From: Serinus canaria
Taxonomy: Eukaryota > Chordata > Aves > Passeriformes > Fringillidae
DNA: 64,000 nucleotides
Reading direction: 5' to 3'
NCBI RefSeq assembly: GCF_022539315.1
Contig: NC_066315.1
Span: forward strand, 20,869,649 to 20,933,648
The number at the start of each line of letters is the position of its first letter. Positions within the stretch are counted from its first letter, which is position 1. Shown here one piece after another: positions 24,301 through 37,669 of this stretch. The position numbers and the translations under genes were made by a program. The notes under the pieces were generated by a model. It was not told where the DNA came from. It ran no database searches and worked only from the letters and a program-made list of their open reading frames with translations.

Positions 24301-27300
24301 CTTTCACAATGCAGGGACAGGAAAAAATATGCAAAAATGCTTCGTTTCAGTTGTGCAGAATGCAGACTTACTTCAAACACAGGCAGGTCTTCTGTTGGAG
24401 TAGAATATGTGGGGGAAAATATTCTCAGTGAAACAGGTGTAAAAAGTAAGGGGAAATCTCTTAAGGAGTTAAATGTACTGTCAGACTTGTTTGACTGTGC
24501 ACAGTAGCCAGGTCAGGAGTGCAGGACACTGCAGTCACAGAATAGTTTCTCAACATGTTCATTTATGATCTCAGGGGAAGATGATTTTATATTTAATTTC
24601 TGCCACTCAGTAAATCACGTGTTCTTGTGCCAGTATTCTTTGCTAGTGGGAGGAGGTCAAACACCATAAACTCCATCAGGCAGGGGAAGCTGCCCATCCA
24701 CAGACCTGTTTAGGTCTTTTGTGAGGTGAGGTCCATCATATTCCAGCTACCTCAGACTTCCTACAGGTACAGAGGGTAGGCAGAGTGTGGGAACTGGGAA
24801 ATACAGTGATGCCAGATATCATAAACACCGAATATTTCAGCTGTCTGCAACACAGTTTTTATCATGAAGTGGCAGCTATAGTTTCCTTTCTTATCCTTTT
24901 AGCATTATTAATTTACAGGACATGCAGCCAGCCATTCAGTGTTTAATACCAGGAATGTTTGGATCCTCAGCATCTCAGACAACTACCTCACTGTTATACA
25001 AAAGGTCTTAAAATTGATCAGATTGAGAGACCTGTGTGCTGAAATAAAGTCTTTGATATGGTTATTGAAAGATAGACATAAACTTTTTGTGTGTTGGAAA
25101 GCTTCAGTGGTAATTGTTACTCACATTTTATGGTGGCAGAAGAGAGGGGAGTGAGGCAGGAGAAATAACCATTTTGGGGACTGAAGCTGGAGAGGTGACA
25201 GATACCACTTCATCAAACATAAGCACAGCTTTAGTAAAGAAGAGCAGCAATATTCACAGCAAAGCCCAGCAGTTCAAAAAGGTATGCCTAGGTATTCTAT
25301 ACATTCTATCTTTTTAGTCTTCTTGTTCACTTATGTGTATGGTACCTGACTTTTTTTATATATAAGCCAAATTTAAAAGAGCTGTTTCAAGATCCACAAA
25401 CCTGATGATGTTGTATATGCACAACGAAAGCAGATGTGTTACTCTGTATCATTATTGCTTGTGGAGTTATTTTAAAATCTTAGTGTTTTGTTGCCACCTT
25501 TCCTCTATTTGCACCTCTTAGATTTTTTGTTTATGAGCAGCAAAAGCAAACTGTCACTATTTGCCATAAATTGAAGCTTTTAATATCTATGTCTGTTCTA
25601 CAACATTTGTCAGCTTTGAGTATTCTGTCAGTAGAAAATAAAAATAGCAGGAAATCTCAGCAATGGTGACACTGAAAATTTATCTGCTTATGCTCAAAAG
25701 GTGTAAAATGCAGGTTTCAGGAATAAGCAATTGTAGTTTTCCTTAAAAAAATGCATTTGCTGTGGCTAACACTAAATTCTACATACATCACCCCCAAAAT
25801 AAATGACAAAGAATTTGTATGCAGTGTAGTTATCTTCACAAAATACTATTAAACCATCTAAACATAAGAGATAGCCAAATAGATATTGTTTGTCAGACTC
25901 TGCTTTGGGTGCATTGTTTGACACAAAGATGAAGTTGTAGAAATGCTCTGAAGAGTAGTTCTACTCAATAACAGAGGTGTTTTATCAGCTTGTAAAACTT
26001 GACTGTTGTGTCACAGTGTTTTAAAGTGAAAAGATATTTCAAATGTAAACTTTTTCCAATAGCATTGTTTTATTTAATCTGGAAGTGTGCTTGGTGAAAC
26101 AGGTATGTACAAAAAATGAAATTAAAAGTTTATATACGCTGTTATATTTTGTTGCTCTTCTTTTTCAGTTTTGCTGAGGAAAATGCTCTTTTGATAATTT
26201 TCCTGAGTTTTTCTTTTGTTTAAGGTTTTCTTTATTCAGTAGTATTTTTCTCTCCTTGAGGAAAAAAAAAACCCAGCTAAATCATCAGTTTTAGTGGTTT
26301 TATACATTAGTGAAGCCTGCTTAGAGCAACAGTACAAACTGTGAGGTTCAAATGTATTATATTGTGGTAGATTACTTGTTACACAACAGAACTATTTTGG
26401 GACACCCCTGACTGGATTTTTACTTGTCCTTAACTGAAGTGTTTTGCTTGCAATGGGACTAGTTCAGTTCTACCATCACAAGTGTGTTATATCTAGCCTG
26501 AAATACAGTTTTCCACCTAAAACAATTCCTCCTTCAGCTTGACTTTTCTCTCATTTTATTTGTGAAATGTCAAACCAGGTAGTTATGGTTTTAGTCTTAG
26601 AGATAGTCTGGCAAATACTTGTCTCCTGTAGTCTTTCTGTTCAGTAGTGAATGGCTAATGTTTTAATTTGGTTCTTCTTCTCTGGCAGTCCAAAAGCCAG
26701 TAGATATCATTTTCCTCTCCAATAAACCATCTTGTTCACAATCCTCCTTAGAAATTGTGAGGCTCATTTTGCCAGAAGATGAATGTGATTAAAAAAATTC
26801 TTTCCATTTTAGGAGAGAGTCTACAAAAATTTTATCTGATTAAAAAGTACTGTTACAAGATTGAATTCCTGTCCACTGCAGAAGTAATTTTTGTCTGACA
26901 GTGCCTTCAGTCTGCTGTCAGTGTCTTTCAAGAGTAATACAGGAATGTAAAGATGGAGGGGGGAGACTTACCCAGAGAGGGATAAAATTACTCCTCTGGG
27001 AAATACTTTTTGTTTGTTTATTTCACAGCAAAGGCTTGAGTCTGTTCTTAAATGAAAGAGGAACACAACCTAGATGGGCCTAGCAAGGACAGCATGACAC
27101 ATAGGACTTGTGTAATTTAAATAAAGGCAAAAAGGTTCTTAATTCTGTCTTTTTGCTTTTGGATTTTGTTGAGCAGAAGTTGTAAATAGGTGCACAGTCA
27201 TGATAAAAATGATGGTTTTGTCTAGGAGTTTGTTGTGCAGTTGAAGCCTGTAAAACATTTTTTCTCATTCTGTAACTTTCAAAATATTTATTAGTTTAAG

Positions 27301-28381
27301 ATTATGTATACCTGTAAAAGTATCTAAAAGTGACTTGTGTACTCCACATCTAAAAATATGACAAAATCTCCTCAGCCTTGAATCATATTGAAAAAAAAGT
27401 GAAAAATTAGTCTATTGAGTGACAAAAAAAAAAATTATTATTTTAGATTAGATGTACAGCAGAAATAGTTGAGGAGTTGCAAACTCAGACCTTACAAGTT
27501 TTCAGTGGCATTACCCAGCTAGGAAGGGAAGGCAACTTAAAATAATTACTGTTGGAAAACTTCATGCAGTAAAAAATACAAATCTGCAGAAATAGAACTG
27601 AACTCTCCATCCTGGGAAGGAAATGATCAACCATGATGTGTTTAGAGTGCTGTTAAATAGTTAACGGAATGATTCAGTGGAAGAAGAAACTTTACTAAAT
27701 GTTCCTCATAATCCAGGAATTTAGAGAGATGATATGGGACAGAAGGAAGAATGGAGGTGGCTTTGGTTTTAGCATGTCATTCCTTTCCAGCCTCATTCTG
27801 CTGCTGTCTGAAGGCAAAACTGCTTCTTTCCATATTCCCTTCACCATTGTTCCCACAGAAAAGAAATTGAGCTGCATGGACCAGATGGAAATCTGCTCTG
27901 TAGTAGCAGTAGTGGTCCATAACACATGCCATCACCTAACCCAGGCACTACATCTGGCTACACCATTACCCTCCAGATGGCAACTTCTGCCTTTGGAAGG
28001 AGCTCTATTTTCATCTCCTGGACATTCCTTGGATGCAGCCAGAGTACTTGTTTTCAGGGGAAAATGCATAATAGGTTATTGGAGATTGATCCACCTAAAG
28101 CTCTGTGAGCAGAAAACCTCATTATTCAGTGATACAGGCATGGGAGTTCAAAGAAGGTTATGCAGAAGTCACCTGTGGTTGACAGGAGGGCAGAGTGACA
28201 CATACCAAAGAGAAATGCATTGAGACTTGGGTGGGCACCTCCTGTTATGCCAGCATCTGTTTGGCGTGGGCAGTGCAGCAGTGAATTGCAGAGGGTCACG
28301 TACTTGGAATGCCTTTAGCAGAAGAGCAGCTGAGGTGTTGTACTGTGCCGGGAGGTGTCCCAGAAAAGTCACATCCCTGGC

Positions 28382-29720
28382 TGTGGTGGGTTCAGTGCTG
28401 GCCAAGTGCCAGCAGGCTCAAAACTTTAAAAGGGTATAAAGAAAAGTTTATTCACCGAACTAAAAGAATAATAAGTATCAGAATACAACCTTTAGAACAC
28501 TCCTCCTCGCCCCTACAACCCTTCTTTCCCACTGACAATGTACAGAAACAATACAGTCAGTTTATCATCTCTAGAATAGTCTTTCTTTAGTTCACTTAGG
28601 GAGAGGAGTCCCTCTTGTTATTTTGTGGAAACTTCTCCACAAGAAAACATTTCTCTCATTGCTTTTAATTTCCAAATAGCAGCTGCCTGGGAATCTGCAA
28701 TTGTGAAGTCCCTCCCATCTTTCACAGCTTTCCCACAGCTGCGTTTATGGGTCATGTCAACTTATGGGGTACTATTTTAAGGATGAGCTGTTCAAGAGCA
28801 AAGGTTCTCTTTATCCCTCTCTGAGATCATCTTTGTCTCTGGGAACAGAGGCCTTCTTCTACTTTCCTTGGGGGTAAATGGTCTTCATCACTCTTCTCTC
28901 TCTCTCTATTCAAACTTCTTATGGGATCACAGCTACTTCAGCATCTACTTGTTTTAGCATGGATGCCTTTGCTCATATCTACAATTTGAACACTTCTTCT
29001 CCCCATATTTTCAATGAGTTGCAGGGAAAAAAAGAGTCTGATATATCAATTATATCTTCTCCATAGCCTTACAAGAGGATTTCAGCCCAGGACTTGAGGT
29101 ATCTCCTCAACCCTCCCACCTGGGACTTGACTTTTTCTTACTGACCTTCGTGTCTCTTGTTGTTCCTCTACATGTCTTCACTCTGTCCTTTTCTCTCACC
29201 CAAGGCAGGTTTGAAGGTCTGCAAGTCTTATCTGTGCACTGAAAGAGTTAATATCTTGCCCGGGGCCTGCAGATGGCCCTGTGATCCCTGACGGGCAGTG
29301 GCCAAAGCAGGGATGGATGGATGGATCTTCACACCCACGGGGGCTGTGTCAGGATCGGCCGCGTGCCCGGTCTCCTCTCTCCTTGCTGCATTCAGTTCCA
29401 GCCACAGGGCCACTTTGTGTGGGCTGCGGGGCCGCCTCCATGTTTTTTTCAGGGGAAGGGCCAGGATCTCAGCAGCCAGGCGAGGACTCAGTGGCCAGTG
29501 GCTTCCCCTCCCCCTGCCCAGCGCAAGCTGGGGCCCAACCTCACCCCCACCAGGCCGCGAGGGCCATGGTAGAGCAGGCCTGGCCCAGGCCACATCTCAT
29601 TACCTGTTCAAGGCCAGAAGAAAGAGAGCTTTTCCTGGGGTTTGTTCATTTTTAACCTGTGTTCATAGAGGCGTGTTCAGCTATCTATTGGTTTCACTCA
29701 AAACTAGTCCGTTTTGCCAA
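28382..29720 (-). mobile_element. Long CpG-rich solo LTR of a songbird-type endogenous retrovirus-like element
   Basis: The plus strand starts TGTGGTGGG at 28382, the complement of an LTR 3' end ...CCCACCACA. About 60 bp inside is TTTATT (28447-28452), which on the minus strand is the AATAAA of the LTR, giving a short U5. Further blocks match a passerine LTR I recognise: AACCCTTCTTTCCCACTGAC, TAGGGAGAGGAGTCCCTCTT, GATATATCAATTATATCTTC, AGGATTTCAGCCCAGGACTT and GCCCGGGGCCTGCAGATGGC. The part from about 29240 to 29600 is strongly GC-rich with many CpGs, so it stands out sharply from the AT-rich intron. The right boundary is uncertain and no target-site duplication was found. Open frames inside it on both strands (for example 29298-29858) are composition artefacts. 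Confidence 0.8.
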
Positions 29721-30310
29721 GCTCACAGCAGCTCCTCTCAGAAAAAATCACTTAGATGGATGGCTCCAGTGCAAAACCAACACACTGGCACCTTCTTCCC
29801 ACCAATTTTCCATCTTGGAAGAGCTGGAGGTATAGTTTCCTCCACAGAGGACAGATAAAAGGAGCCCTGTTTTCCTCTGAGAAAGAGTGTCTGCTGGTAC
29901 CTGTTGGGTTTCTGTGATTTGAATACACGCAGTCGGACATGCCACTTGGGCAAGGTTGCTGACCCATGGTCTGCATAGAGTCTGAGATGCTACAATTGAT
30001 TCAGGCTCAATTCAGCTTTTGGGGCTGGAAGCTATTTCTAAGACCTCAGCTGCTACAAGGTTCCCTGCCCTTTCTTCAGTGCTGAGGCTCAGAGCAAGGG
30101 TGAGCTGCACGGTCACAGGGTCACCTTCCAGCGCACCAGCTGAGACCCTGAGACCTACCAGAGCGCATCTTCACATCCTGAGGCAAAGGTGCTGTACCCC
30201 TCCAGTGGGGTCACTTGCCATTCACTGGGTGCCTGGAGGACATGTGCAGACAGCTCCTTCAGGAGCAGCTCCTCAGCTGTAACTCTGCAGCCCAGCATAC
30301 AGATGGTGAC
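29721..30310 (-). mobile_element. Possible continuation of the retrovirus-like element
   Basis: This is a moderately GC-rich stretch directly abutting the LTR, clearly different from the AT-rich DNA beyond 30310. Blocks such as GACAGATAAAAGGAGCCCTG and GAGCTGCACGGTCACAGGG look like retroelement sequence to me. It may be the rest of a long LTR or leader sequence. I see no intact coding domain. The border is set only by the change in composition. Confidence 0.4.
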
Positions 30311-31378
30311 TTGTTTGTCAAGTCGTGCCATTTGTGGAACTTTAGTCTGCACCTTAGATAGCTTAGGGGATCTTCGTCCATCTCATTTTCACATATGGTC
30401 AGAATGCATATGGCTTAAGTTTTGAAATACATAGAACTTAAAAAATACTTTCGTTTACCCATGAAATATCTCACCTGCCTTTTGACAGAGTTATAGAAGC
30501 TTCAAAGCAACCATATAATGATATGAAATAGTTTTCTTTTAATAACATCTAGTGGTCCCAGTTCTTATTTATGTTTCCTAGATTTGTAACTCCAACAACA
30601 GTATTTTTAAAAGTCAGATAAAGTGGTCTCATCTGTTGGTTATATTTTTTGATGCTTCGGAAGATCTGTTTAGTTTTTATGTCGAAAGCCAGGAGGCTGT
30701 TTTAGAACCTGATGAAAACATTGAGAAGTAATCATAGAGCAAGGCTTTGGGAAATCACAGGAAGCAGAGTTTTCCTGGTAAATATATTAGATCTGTAGTA
30801 CAATTTAAGGACAGTACTTTTAAGGAGAATGTGTTTTGCAGAAATAACATTTATCATCAAGTCATTTTTGCAGGTAAGCACCCTTCCTTTGGTGCATTGC
30901 ACGAACTCCTGGGCGTGTAAATAATATCAGGAGTCTCCCTGGGAGCAGGGCCTAATGTGGAACAAATGCTTCTCTGGTGCTTCTGCTCCCACAGAACTCT
31001 CTCTTTGTGCTTCATATAGCAGTCCAAGCTGATTGCTTGAATATTTTTAAGAAAGCTTTTCTCGCTGTCTTCTGTCACCACATCTTTACACACTTCAAAT
31101 GGTGAGCAATTATTTCTTCCTTTCAGTCCAGCTGTTTCCTAGGCATTGCCAGTTGAAAGGGTTTTCCTGTGCTCATTGGTTCAGTAGCTTTGGTGAATTG
31201 GTTCAGTGACAAATGCCTTTCAAAGTTGTCCCTCAGACCCGCAGAATAGTGCTCGGATGTGACAGGTAATCCCAGTGCCTTTGAAACAGGAACTCTCAAT
31301 ATAACTGCATTTTATTATTCACACTTGGACAGTGGTGATCTTTTTTTTACTTTCTTGACAGTCTGTGTGCAAAAGAAT

Positions 31379-31394
31379 ATGTGTGTGTGTGTGT
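31379..31394 (+). repeat. Short GT microsatellite
   Basis: This is an uninterrupted run of about seven GT units, preceded by TAT. Confidence 0.85.
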
Positions 31395-34300
31395 AATTTA
31401 ATGAATGAGTCTGTTGTCCTTTTCACCTCGCTACTTTCTCCCAATCCTAAAAACAAAAAGGAAAAAGAAACAACCTGTTTCTTAGAAGCAATTTTGATTA
31501 ATGCATTGTTTAAAAATTCTGGCATTAGAAAATAGAAGAAACCTATTTTGGATAACTGAATTTTTCTGGAAGTCCTGCTTTTAAAAGTGGGTTTATATCT
31601 TTGCCTGGGTTAAGTGATACACCAAATGCTTTTGATATAATATTTGTGTTTCATCTGAAGGCTGTAAATATTTCTTTTTAGATCTGCCTCGGATAACCCT
31701 GTGTCTAGCAGAAATTCTCCCTCTGACTGATACATATCCATCATTCTTCAGAGTATCCATCATTGCTCATTCTGATTCAATAAGAGATTATATCTTATTA
31801 TCTTTCCAGTGAGTCACCATATTTATGGATTTAACTGGTATTGTCCAGATGTATCATCTTTGATTCAGTGTTTTGGGTACTGTGGGACTTACTCCCCATA
31901 CATATACTGGAGGTTGCTGTTAGGTGGTGCTGAGCCATCCCAGGGCCCACTTTTATCTATGAGTGGTATCAACAGATAACAATTGAGTTTTTGTTAGTGC
32001 AGAGTATATATATTCAGGTTTTTTGAAGTGAAATGTTAAGAAAAACTTCTGTTTATCTTGTAATGCTGAAAAGTCTAATCTGATTTGGTAGTTAGGGCTT
32101 TTCACATACTTACTTTTTCTCAGAGGGTTGCACACATATTTACTGTTGTTTGGTTATTCAGTGTTATATTGACTCTCAATAAATATTCACTGATTTTTTG
32201 TGGATATATCAGCTCTTTTAAGAATTGAAAGGCATGAGACATATTCTGATTGAAACTTCAAGAAGTCTTAATTGTGGTGAATTATGTGACTCTTGATAAG
32301 TTTTAGGCTTTTTTTTTTTTTAGGTGATGCTTCATACAGCTTTGCATGTCGTTCAGACATCTGTAAATAATTAGTTAAAAATTGGTTTGGTTTTCTGCTT
32401 TTTGTTATTACAGTAAATTACCTTCTAACCTTGTTAAGTCTCCTAAAAAAACCACTGCAAATGAAAACACAGGAAGAATGCAGAACCAGGTGTACTTTTT
32501 TAATGATGACAAATACAGGACAGATTTCACAAGGTTAGAGGTCAGACAAGACATCTTTTCTTATTTGTGCATTTTCAGAAAATAACTTTAGAAAATAATT
32601 GAGAAGATATATTTGCAAATAGAACAGGCAGGTGCTTCTGTGGCAGTAGTAGTTGCCAGAAGGCAGTAAGAGACAGAAGTTAATTACAGAATTTTAACAG
32701 TTTATAGATGTTTAAAAGATGCAACCACTAGTCAGAGTAATATTTTTCTATTGCTTATTACAAGTAGGATATGGACAGTTTTAACCTGCATGCCAAGCTC
32801 GACCTTTTCATGGCAGTATACAAGTAAATTAATTCTTAGATCATGCTTTTTCCTGAAGCACTTGAAACACATTGTTAGCAATATTTAATAAGGGGAAACT
32901 CTTTCATTGCTCAGAGCATGGGCTGGGTTCTGTTTCTAGCTGCTCTGGTGCTTAAAGCATTTTTCTTGGGGCCATCCAATTACAGCAATCTGTTAACCTC
33001 TTTGGAGAAGAAAACTGAAATCCATGTCCAGAGAGATGAATGAGATGGACCTGGGGGCAGACAGCTCACCGAATAGGCTTTTGATTAAAAAATTACCTTG
33101 TTCTTAAGTACTGATTGGGGAATTTGTGAGAAACAGATGAGAATCTGATATAGAAAAATTCTTGCATTTCCTGCCAGAGAAGATTGTTCATGCAGGCTGC
33201 ACATGGCCTAAATAACCAGCTTTTAGAAAATCATCTTTGCAGGAGTCAATAATTTCAGTGCATTTTTGAGACACAGTTGCTAGTTTTCCCAACAAATGTT
33301 CCTGATAGCTCCTACATGCAGGTAGCAGCCAAGCAAAGAAGTAAAGTAATTCTCATGGAAGAAAAGATCCTTATTTTCAAGCAGCAAAGGCGTAATCCAG
33401 ATAATTTATTAATTTTTTAGCTTTTCAATGTTTGAAGTCCCTTCACGTAATGCCTTAGGCTTTCCAAATTAAAGGGAGTGAGAACTTAAATGATGAAAAG
33501 CATCCGACAGAAATACCCCAAGTCAATTCCAGGAGAATGTTATGGGCACCCAGAGGAGGGGTGACATGCTTAGTGAATTTGCTGGGGTGTTTTGGGGAGG
33601 GGGCTGGCTCAGCAGGCAGACGGAGGTGTTACTTTAAAGTTCAGTAGGCAGATGCAATGCAGAGAACATCTCTCCAAACTCTTAGGCACTCACAGTCACT
33701 TAAATGGTAGATGTATTTGCACTCCAACATACTTTTGCATGCTTTGTAAATTCAGTCTCAGAGGAACCCTTCCAGTGCCAAATCCTCTGACCTGGTGTGG
33801 CCTTCTCTGTCCCTTTTTTTCTGAATTTTGATTGGCGAGTTCCTATATCCTGGGCATGTATGACTAATTTTAAAAAGCTGCTTAGTGGCATCACTGTGTG
33901 GTAGTGGTGGATCTAATACTCAAGATCACACATGTCCAGTGGGGTCAGAGCTCATTTGATCTGTGTCTTGCAAAGTTGCTGACTTCCTGAATAGAGACTG
34001 GTAAACCTGAGTTCTCCATTTTTATTATAGTATCCAAGCCACACCATTATGTCCCTTCCTTAAATCTGGAGTTGGTTTTAAACTTCCCAAAACTAGTTTT
34101 TTCCATTCTGGTGGGATTTCTGCAGATCCCATCAAGTTACCAATCAGTCATTCCCAGGAAGGAGTGAGAGCAGGTGTGGGGAAGAGTTGTTACCTATGTG
34201 CTGTTTCACTTGCAGATCCCAGTGGTCGTCTTGGCCATTCAGCTGCTGCTGTTTGCTGTGCTGCTTGGTGTGACTAGTCTGCTGTGTCACCCTTCTGATT

Positions 34301-34669
34301 CTGAAACATACTGACTGGCTGGCTTGGCAGGTTTCTTTGTACTGCCTTTGTATCCCTGGATAAAATGTCTTGCAAATGCAATGGCTCCTTCTCCTCTGTC
34401 TTGTTGATTTTCAGTAGGTGTGAGGCTGTAGTGCTTGTTGTCAAGATTTTTAAAGGGGTTTTCAGCCTTCCTGAGAGGGAGTTGAAGTTGGTAGCTTGTG
34501 GAGTTATTCTCTGTCAAAGAAATCATGATTGTCAGAACAGAAAGTGTTCCTTCACAGGTAAGTAAAAAAAAAAATAGAGAAGTCCTTATTAATACACATA
34601 CCTGTAAAATATCCATTACCTTTTTTCAGTTCTTTTCTGCTGTGTAAAGGAAGGACCTTCAAGGTTGTC

Positions 34670-34719
34670 TTTCATTTGTCTATTTTTGCTCTTGTGTTTC
34701 ATTTGTCTATTTTTGCTCT
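34670..34719 (+). repeat. Perfect 23-bp direct duplication, period 27
   Basis: The 23-nt unit beginning TTTCATTTGTC and ending TTTGCTCT occurs at 34670-34692 and again at 34697-34719, separated by TGTG. There are no differences between copies, so the duplication is recent or under gene conversion. Confidence 0.95.
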
Positions 34720-37260
34720 GTCCACCTGAATCTTGTATCCTGTTAATTAAATGTAAACCTTCTTGCAGTCATTTCAGCGGGTTTTAATCTACTCTGCTGG
34801 TGTCTTTGTGTACTGTTTGTGTTCCCAGTGTGACTACAAGGAGGTAACATTTCTGAGTCATTTGTGGACTTGTTTGCTTATCACGCTAGCTGGTCCACCC
34901 ACTGAATTTTTGACTAAAGTATTGACAGTGGTCTCAAAGGCAGGATCTTTTACCCTGGAATGTTAGAAAAGGGTAAAGGGTATATCTTGTAATTTCCTAA
35001 CTTCTAAAAGTAAAATAGAGAGATTGTCCACTGATGTAAGGGGTCCATCCTGCTGTTCCACTTACACCTAGCAAGCCCCATGGTATGTAAAACATCATGC
35101 TTACTGCCTGGCTTTTGTCTGTTCTTGAGAAGAAAGTCTGATAGCCAGCATGCCAGAAACTGTTGGAGCTGGCTTTAATGAGCATGAATAACAGTAAAGA
35201 TACAGCAGCATACGGCTCAGCAGTCCTGTGCAGCTGAAACTCATAGCTCTGCTTCTTCACTGCTTCTGTTGTCTGTGCTGCCTTGGCTGGGAAATCACTT
35301 CTTCCCTTTCTGTGCAGACCTGCAGCTAAGGAATGACTCATCCCTTTCTTGCATTGACATTGACCTCAGCAGTTACTCCTTTTCTGTGTGAGAGCAAATG
35401 AGAGGAGAATCAAGCCTGCAATCCCAAAAAGAAGAATTGCTTAAATTCAATCTCATGAATAAGTACTAAATCCTAATTTCATACTATTTCTGGCCTTCAG
35501 ATGGAGACAGCAATATATTAGGAATTAAATAATAGTTTTGAAGCAGGATTGAAAATGCAGCATCTGAAATTGCTCCCTTATGACCTTTTCTGTGTAACTG
35601 CCCCCAGTGACAGGTCCCCAGCAAGGAGACCAGGCTTGATGTTGACTGCTTCTGCCATACAGCATTCTGGTTTTTTGCTTTCTTCTAAAACAGATTAGTA
35701 AGATAAGTTCTTACTAAGAGATTATGTGCGCTGAATGGTGACATACATTTCTGTTGAGTTACTGTAATGCTGCCTTGTTTTACAACTCAATAGTTGCATT
35801 TTAGGTGACACTAGCACTTGTGCCCTAAAGCTTGTTGTTAGGTTATAAGTCCCTAGTAAAAGTCTGATATGCTGAGGTCCAGGTTCCTGAGCTGGAATGT
35901 TAGCATGGTTTGGTCAGGTATTAATGTCTTCCTCTCAGAGAAGACAGGTTTGATATAGGCAGTGTCATTTCAGTGAAGTCATGTTCAAAACTCAGACACA
36001 TGCAGTGTTAGTGCCTGGTCTTTGACACTTTGGAAGAAAATGTTTTCATACTAGTAATTCTGAGTAGGGAAAGATAAGATCCTTGAGAAACAGCTTCCAG
36101 ATTCTGAGGTAAACTTTCTACTGTCCAAAAGTTAATACATTCAAAATTAGAAATTATTTGTTAGTTATACATCCTGTGTCTGTTATTAAGGTACGTAATA
36201 GTTATTGTCTGAATTCCCTTTGAACTAATAGCAATGCTTTTCACAGCAAGAATATTAAAACTTATTGGCTTAACTAGGAAAAAAATTGAAGTTTAGTTTT
36301 ACCAGGTTAGATTGTAATAGTGAAGCATTTTTTGAAAAAACTGAAAAAGAAGGATCAAACCTTTCTCAGCTGCCCCCTCCACTCAAACACTTTCTGTCTC
36401 TAAGAGGAAGATGCTGTAGGGGCTCTGTAAGAAATTACTTAATGCTAATAGCTGACCTGTTGTTTCTTGGGTGTTTTGTTTTTTAGCAGGTCTTCTTGAT
36501 CAAGCTATGTGTATCTAAACATTTATTTAGGAGAGAATGAAAAGCAGCTTGTTTTTATGGTAATGAGATGTCCCATGTTTTCTTTACATTTGCAGTTTGT
36601 CAATGTTCAGGTCAATACCTTACCTGCCTTAACCAGTCTCAATACCTTAACCACTGTCTCCTGCTTGCCAGGGCCAAAGACCAGCTGGAGTGAGACATTT
36701 GCCAAAAATTGCAGCCCAGTGGTAGGAAAGGATTTGAAAAAAAAACTAGATCATGAAGTTAAAATCTTTAATAATGGTAGGTAAGACAAGTAAAGCTGTG
36801 TGCAGTGAAGGATCAGGGATGTGTCATTCCAACATCCCAGACTGAAGGACTTCGCAGGCATCTCCTTGTCTCTCACTGCAGCAGCTCCTGGTAGAACTGT
36901 CTGATTTGAGTGCAGTTTTGCAAAGTTCCATTCCCTCCTGAGCAGTGTTGCAGTAAGTGGGTCCTGAGGAAAGCTGTGCATTGATCTGACAGGGATGTTG
37001 GAAGATCATTACTGCTGAGCAAGCCAGGGCCTTGTAAACCTGTCACGTTAACGCAGCAGTGCCTGTAACAAGCTGTGTTCATACGCTCTGGTAGAAAGGG
37101 AAAAGCACTTCCTCTCCCAGATGTGAGGTGTTCAGTCAACCTGTCCTTGTGCTCTCTGCTTTATGGACTGTAAGAACTTTGACATTGTTGTCTGGTTTAT
37201 ATTTATTTGTGTGCCATTTGAACTGCAGGCTCTAGTAGTCACAGATCAACAGCCCAAAGA

Positions 37261-37290
37261 TAACAATGTATATCAATGTATAACAATGTA
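37261..37290 (+). repeat. Three tandem decamers
   Basis: Three adjacent units of TAACAATGTA are present; the middle one reads TATCAATGTA. It is a small slippage-type tandem repeat. Confidence 0.9.
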
Positions 37291-37650
37291 TTTAGGGGTA
37301 AATAAAATTAGTAAAGTGATCTGCTGGGAAAGGATCAGCAGCATCAGATTGAGGATGCCCAGCTCAGAGTCATTTCTACCTCTCACAGCAAGGATAAGTG
37401 AACAGGGTACTGGGCAACCCCTGGACAGCTGCTGAAGAAGCAACTCTGTGCTTGTCCCTCGTAAGAGAACATCTGTCCCTGAGACATGTGTAGATAGTCT
37501 CAGAGAGTATTAGATGCCTTGCTCTTCTCACAGAGTAATTTAGCCTGTAAAAGAGATTCACACACTTGTTTTTACTAAGCTGCTCATGAGGTAGGAATGT
37601 GCTGGAGTGGGGTTTCATTGAATTTTGTTTGTTTCAGGAGGTTTTTTATT

Positions 37651-37669
37651 AAAAAAAAAAAAAAAAAAA
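37651..37669 (+). repeat. A19 homopolymer
   Basis: Nineteen consecutive A residues follow GTTTTTTATT. The sequence just upstream does not look like a retrocopied transcript, so this is simple sequence rather than a clear retropseudogene tail. Confidence 0.85.

Noticed and set aside
27699..28223. 174-codon open frame on the plus strand
   Set aside because: No domain, no convincing splice sites, several overlapping frames open nearby; treated as chance.
29298..29858. 186-codon open frame on the plus strand, with overlapping frames on both strands
   Set aside because: It falls in the GC-rich LTR, where stop codons are rare by composition; there are no splice signals or recognisable domain.
34365..34557. 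Possible cryptic exon ending at a good donor (CACAG|GTAAGTA at 34557)
   Set aside because: The donor is good, but there is no convincing acceptor in front and the translated text has no recognisable protein character.
37651..37669. A19 run as a retropseudogene tail
   Set aside because: The upstream sequence shows no AATAAA at the expected distance and no recognisable gene-derived sequence.
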